Origin: Bacillus sp. HF117_J1_D
GTDB lineage: Bacteria; Bacillota; Bacilli; Bacillales; Bacillaceae_C
DNA length: 41,493 bases
Reading direction: 5' to 3'
Assembly (NCBI GenBank): GCA_009928435.1
Contig: JAABNQ010000028.1
Span: 1-41,493, forward strand
The notes beneath the pieces were generated by a model. It saw only the letters and a program-made list of their open reading frames with translations, did no database searches and was not told the DNA's origin. Shown one piece after another: positions 41,418 through 41,493 of the stretch (position 1 is its first letter; each line of letters opens with the position of its first letter). The position numbers were made by a program, and so were the translations under genes.

Positions 41418-41493
41418 ATGTTCATTTCTCTTTTTGATTCACTAGCGTTGCATGAAATTTCCATTCAAAAGTCAAGTGATTTAACTCGTGGAA
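41418..41493 (+). CDS. Partial gene running off the window, divergent from the DGQHR operon
   Basis: ATG 41418 lies 7 nt after GAGGAG. The open frame MFISLFDSLALHEISIQKSS continues to the last base. Too little is present to name a family, but the start signals are good and it may belong with the DGQHR genes. Confidence 0.5.
   Translation, partial: MFISLFDSLALHEISIQKSSDLTRG

Overview
This window looks like a chromosomal segment of a low-GC, spore-forming Bacillaceae (Bacillus, Mesobacillus or Cytobacillus type). The evidence is strong AGGAGG ribosome sites, many TTG and GTG starts, sigma-A style promoters, a preQ1-I riboswitch, a SpoIIM-family protein, and gene sets familiar from Bacillus. 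No rRNA, tRNA or CRISPR array was seen. Family names come from motif recognition by eye; no database search was possible.

Left half (1-20150), mostly metabolism. An IS200/IS605-type end lies at the left edge, followed by ilvA on the minus strand. A five-gene plus-strand operon follows (membrane protein, DUF4129, DUF4350, MoxR ATPase, DUF58), with its usual partners SpoIIM-like and RDD proteins divergent just beyond. An RpiR-type regulator then heads a probable D-amino-acid salvage operon: GNAT succinyltransferase, N-succinylamino acid racemase and YkvI-type transporter. Next come a methyltransferase, an unusually short flavoprotein, a riboswitch-controlled queCDE operon making preQ0, a cyclic 2,3-diphosphoglycerate synthetase-like GTPase and a GNAT. 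Two arrays of about 20-bp tandem repeats (21 and 14-15 copies) lie directly downstream of the DUF58 and queE stop codons.

Middle (20150-33000), accessory and decaying DNA. PadR/HAAS-membrane, MBL/TetR and TetR/CPBP-protease operons each have a palindrome at or near the promoter. A secreted protein and a 223-aa orphan sit together. IS3, IS256 and possible IS21 relics are scattered through the region. A MarR/MFS pair diverges from a frameshifted, truncated cyclodipeptide synthase, which is the layout of the Bacillus pulcherriminic-acid locus (yvmBA versus yvmC) in decay. A compact module at 29760-30654 has a ribbon-helix-helix protein overlapping a 37-aa holin-like toxin by 4 bp, divergent from a 166-aa orphan. 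Two identical 16-bp operators lie in the shared promoter region. This is the best candidate here for an undescribed system.

Right end (33000-41493). There is an isolated phage replication cassette (initiator, helicase loader, DnaB-like helicase, as in SPP1 genes 38-39-40), a nested stem-loop element, a DUF2207 membrane protein, an IS66 relic, and an operon of two different DGQHR/DndB-like proteins. A further gene, divergent from that operon, is cut by the window end.
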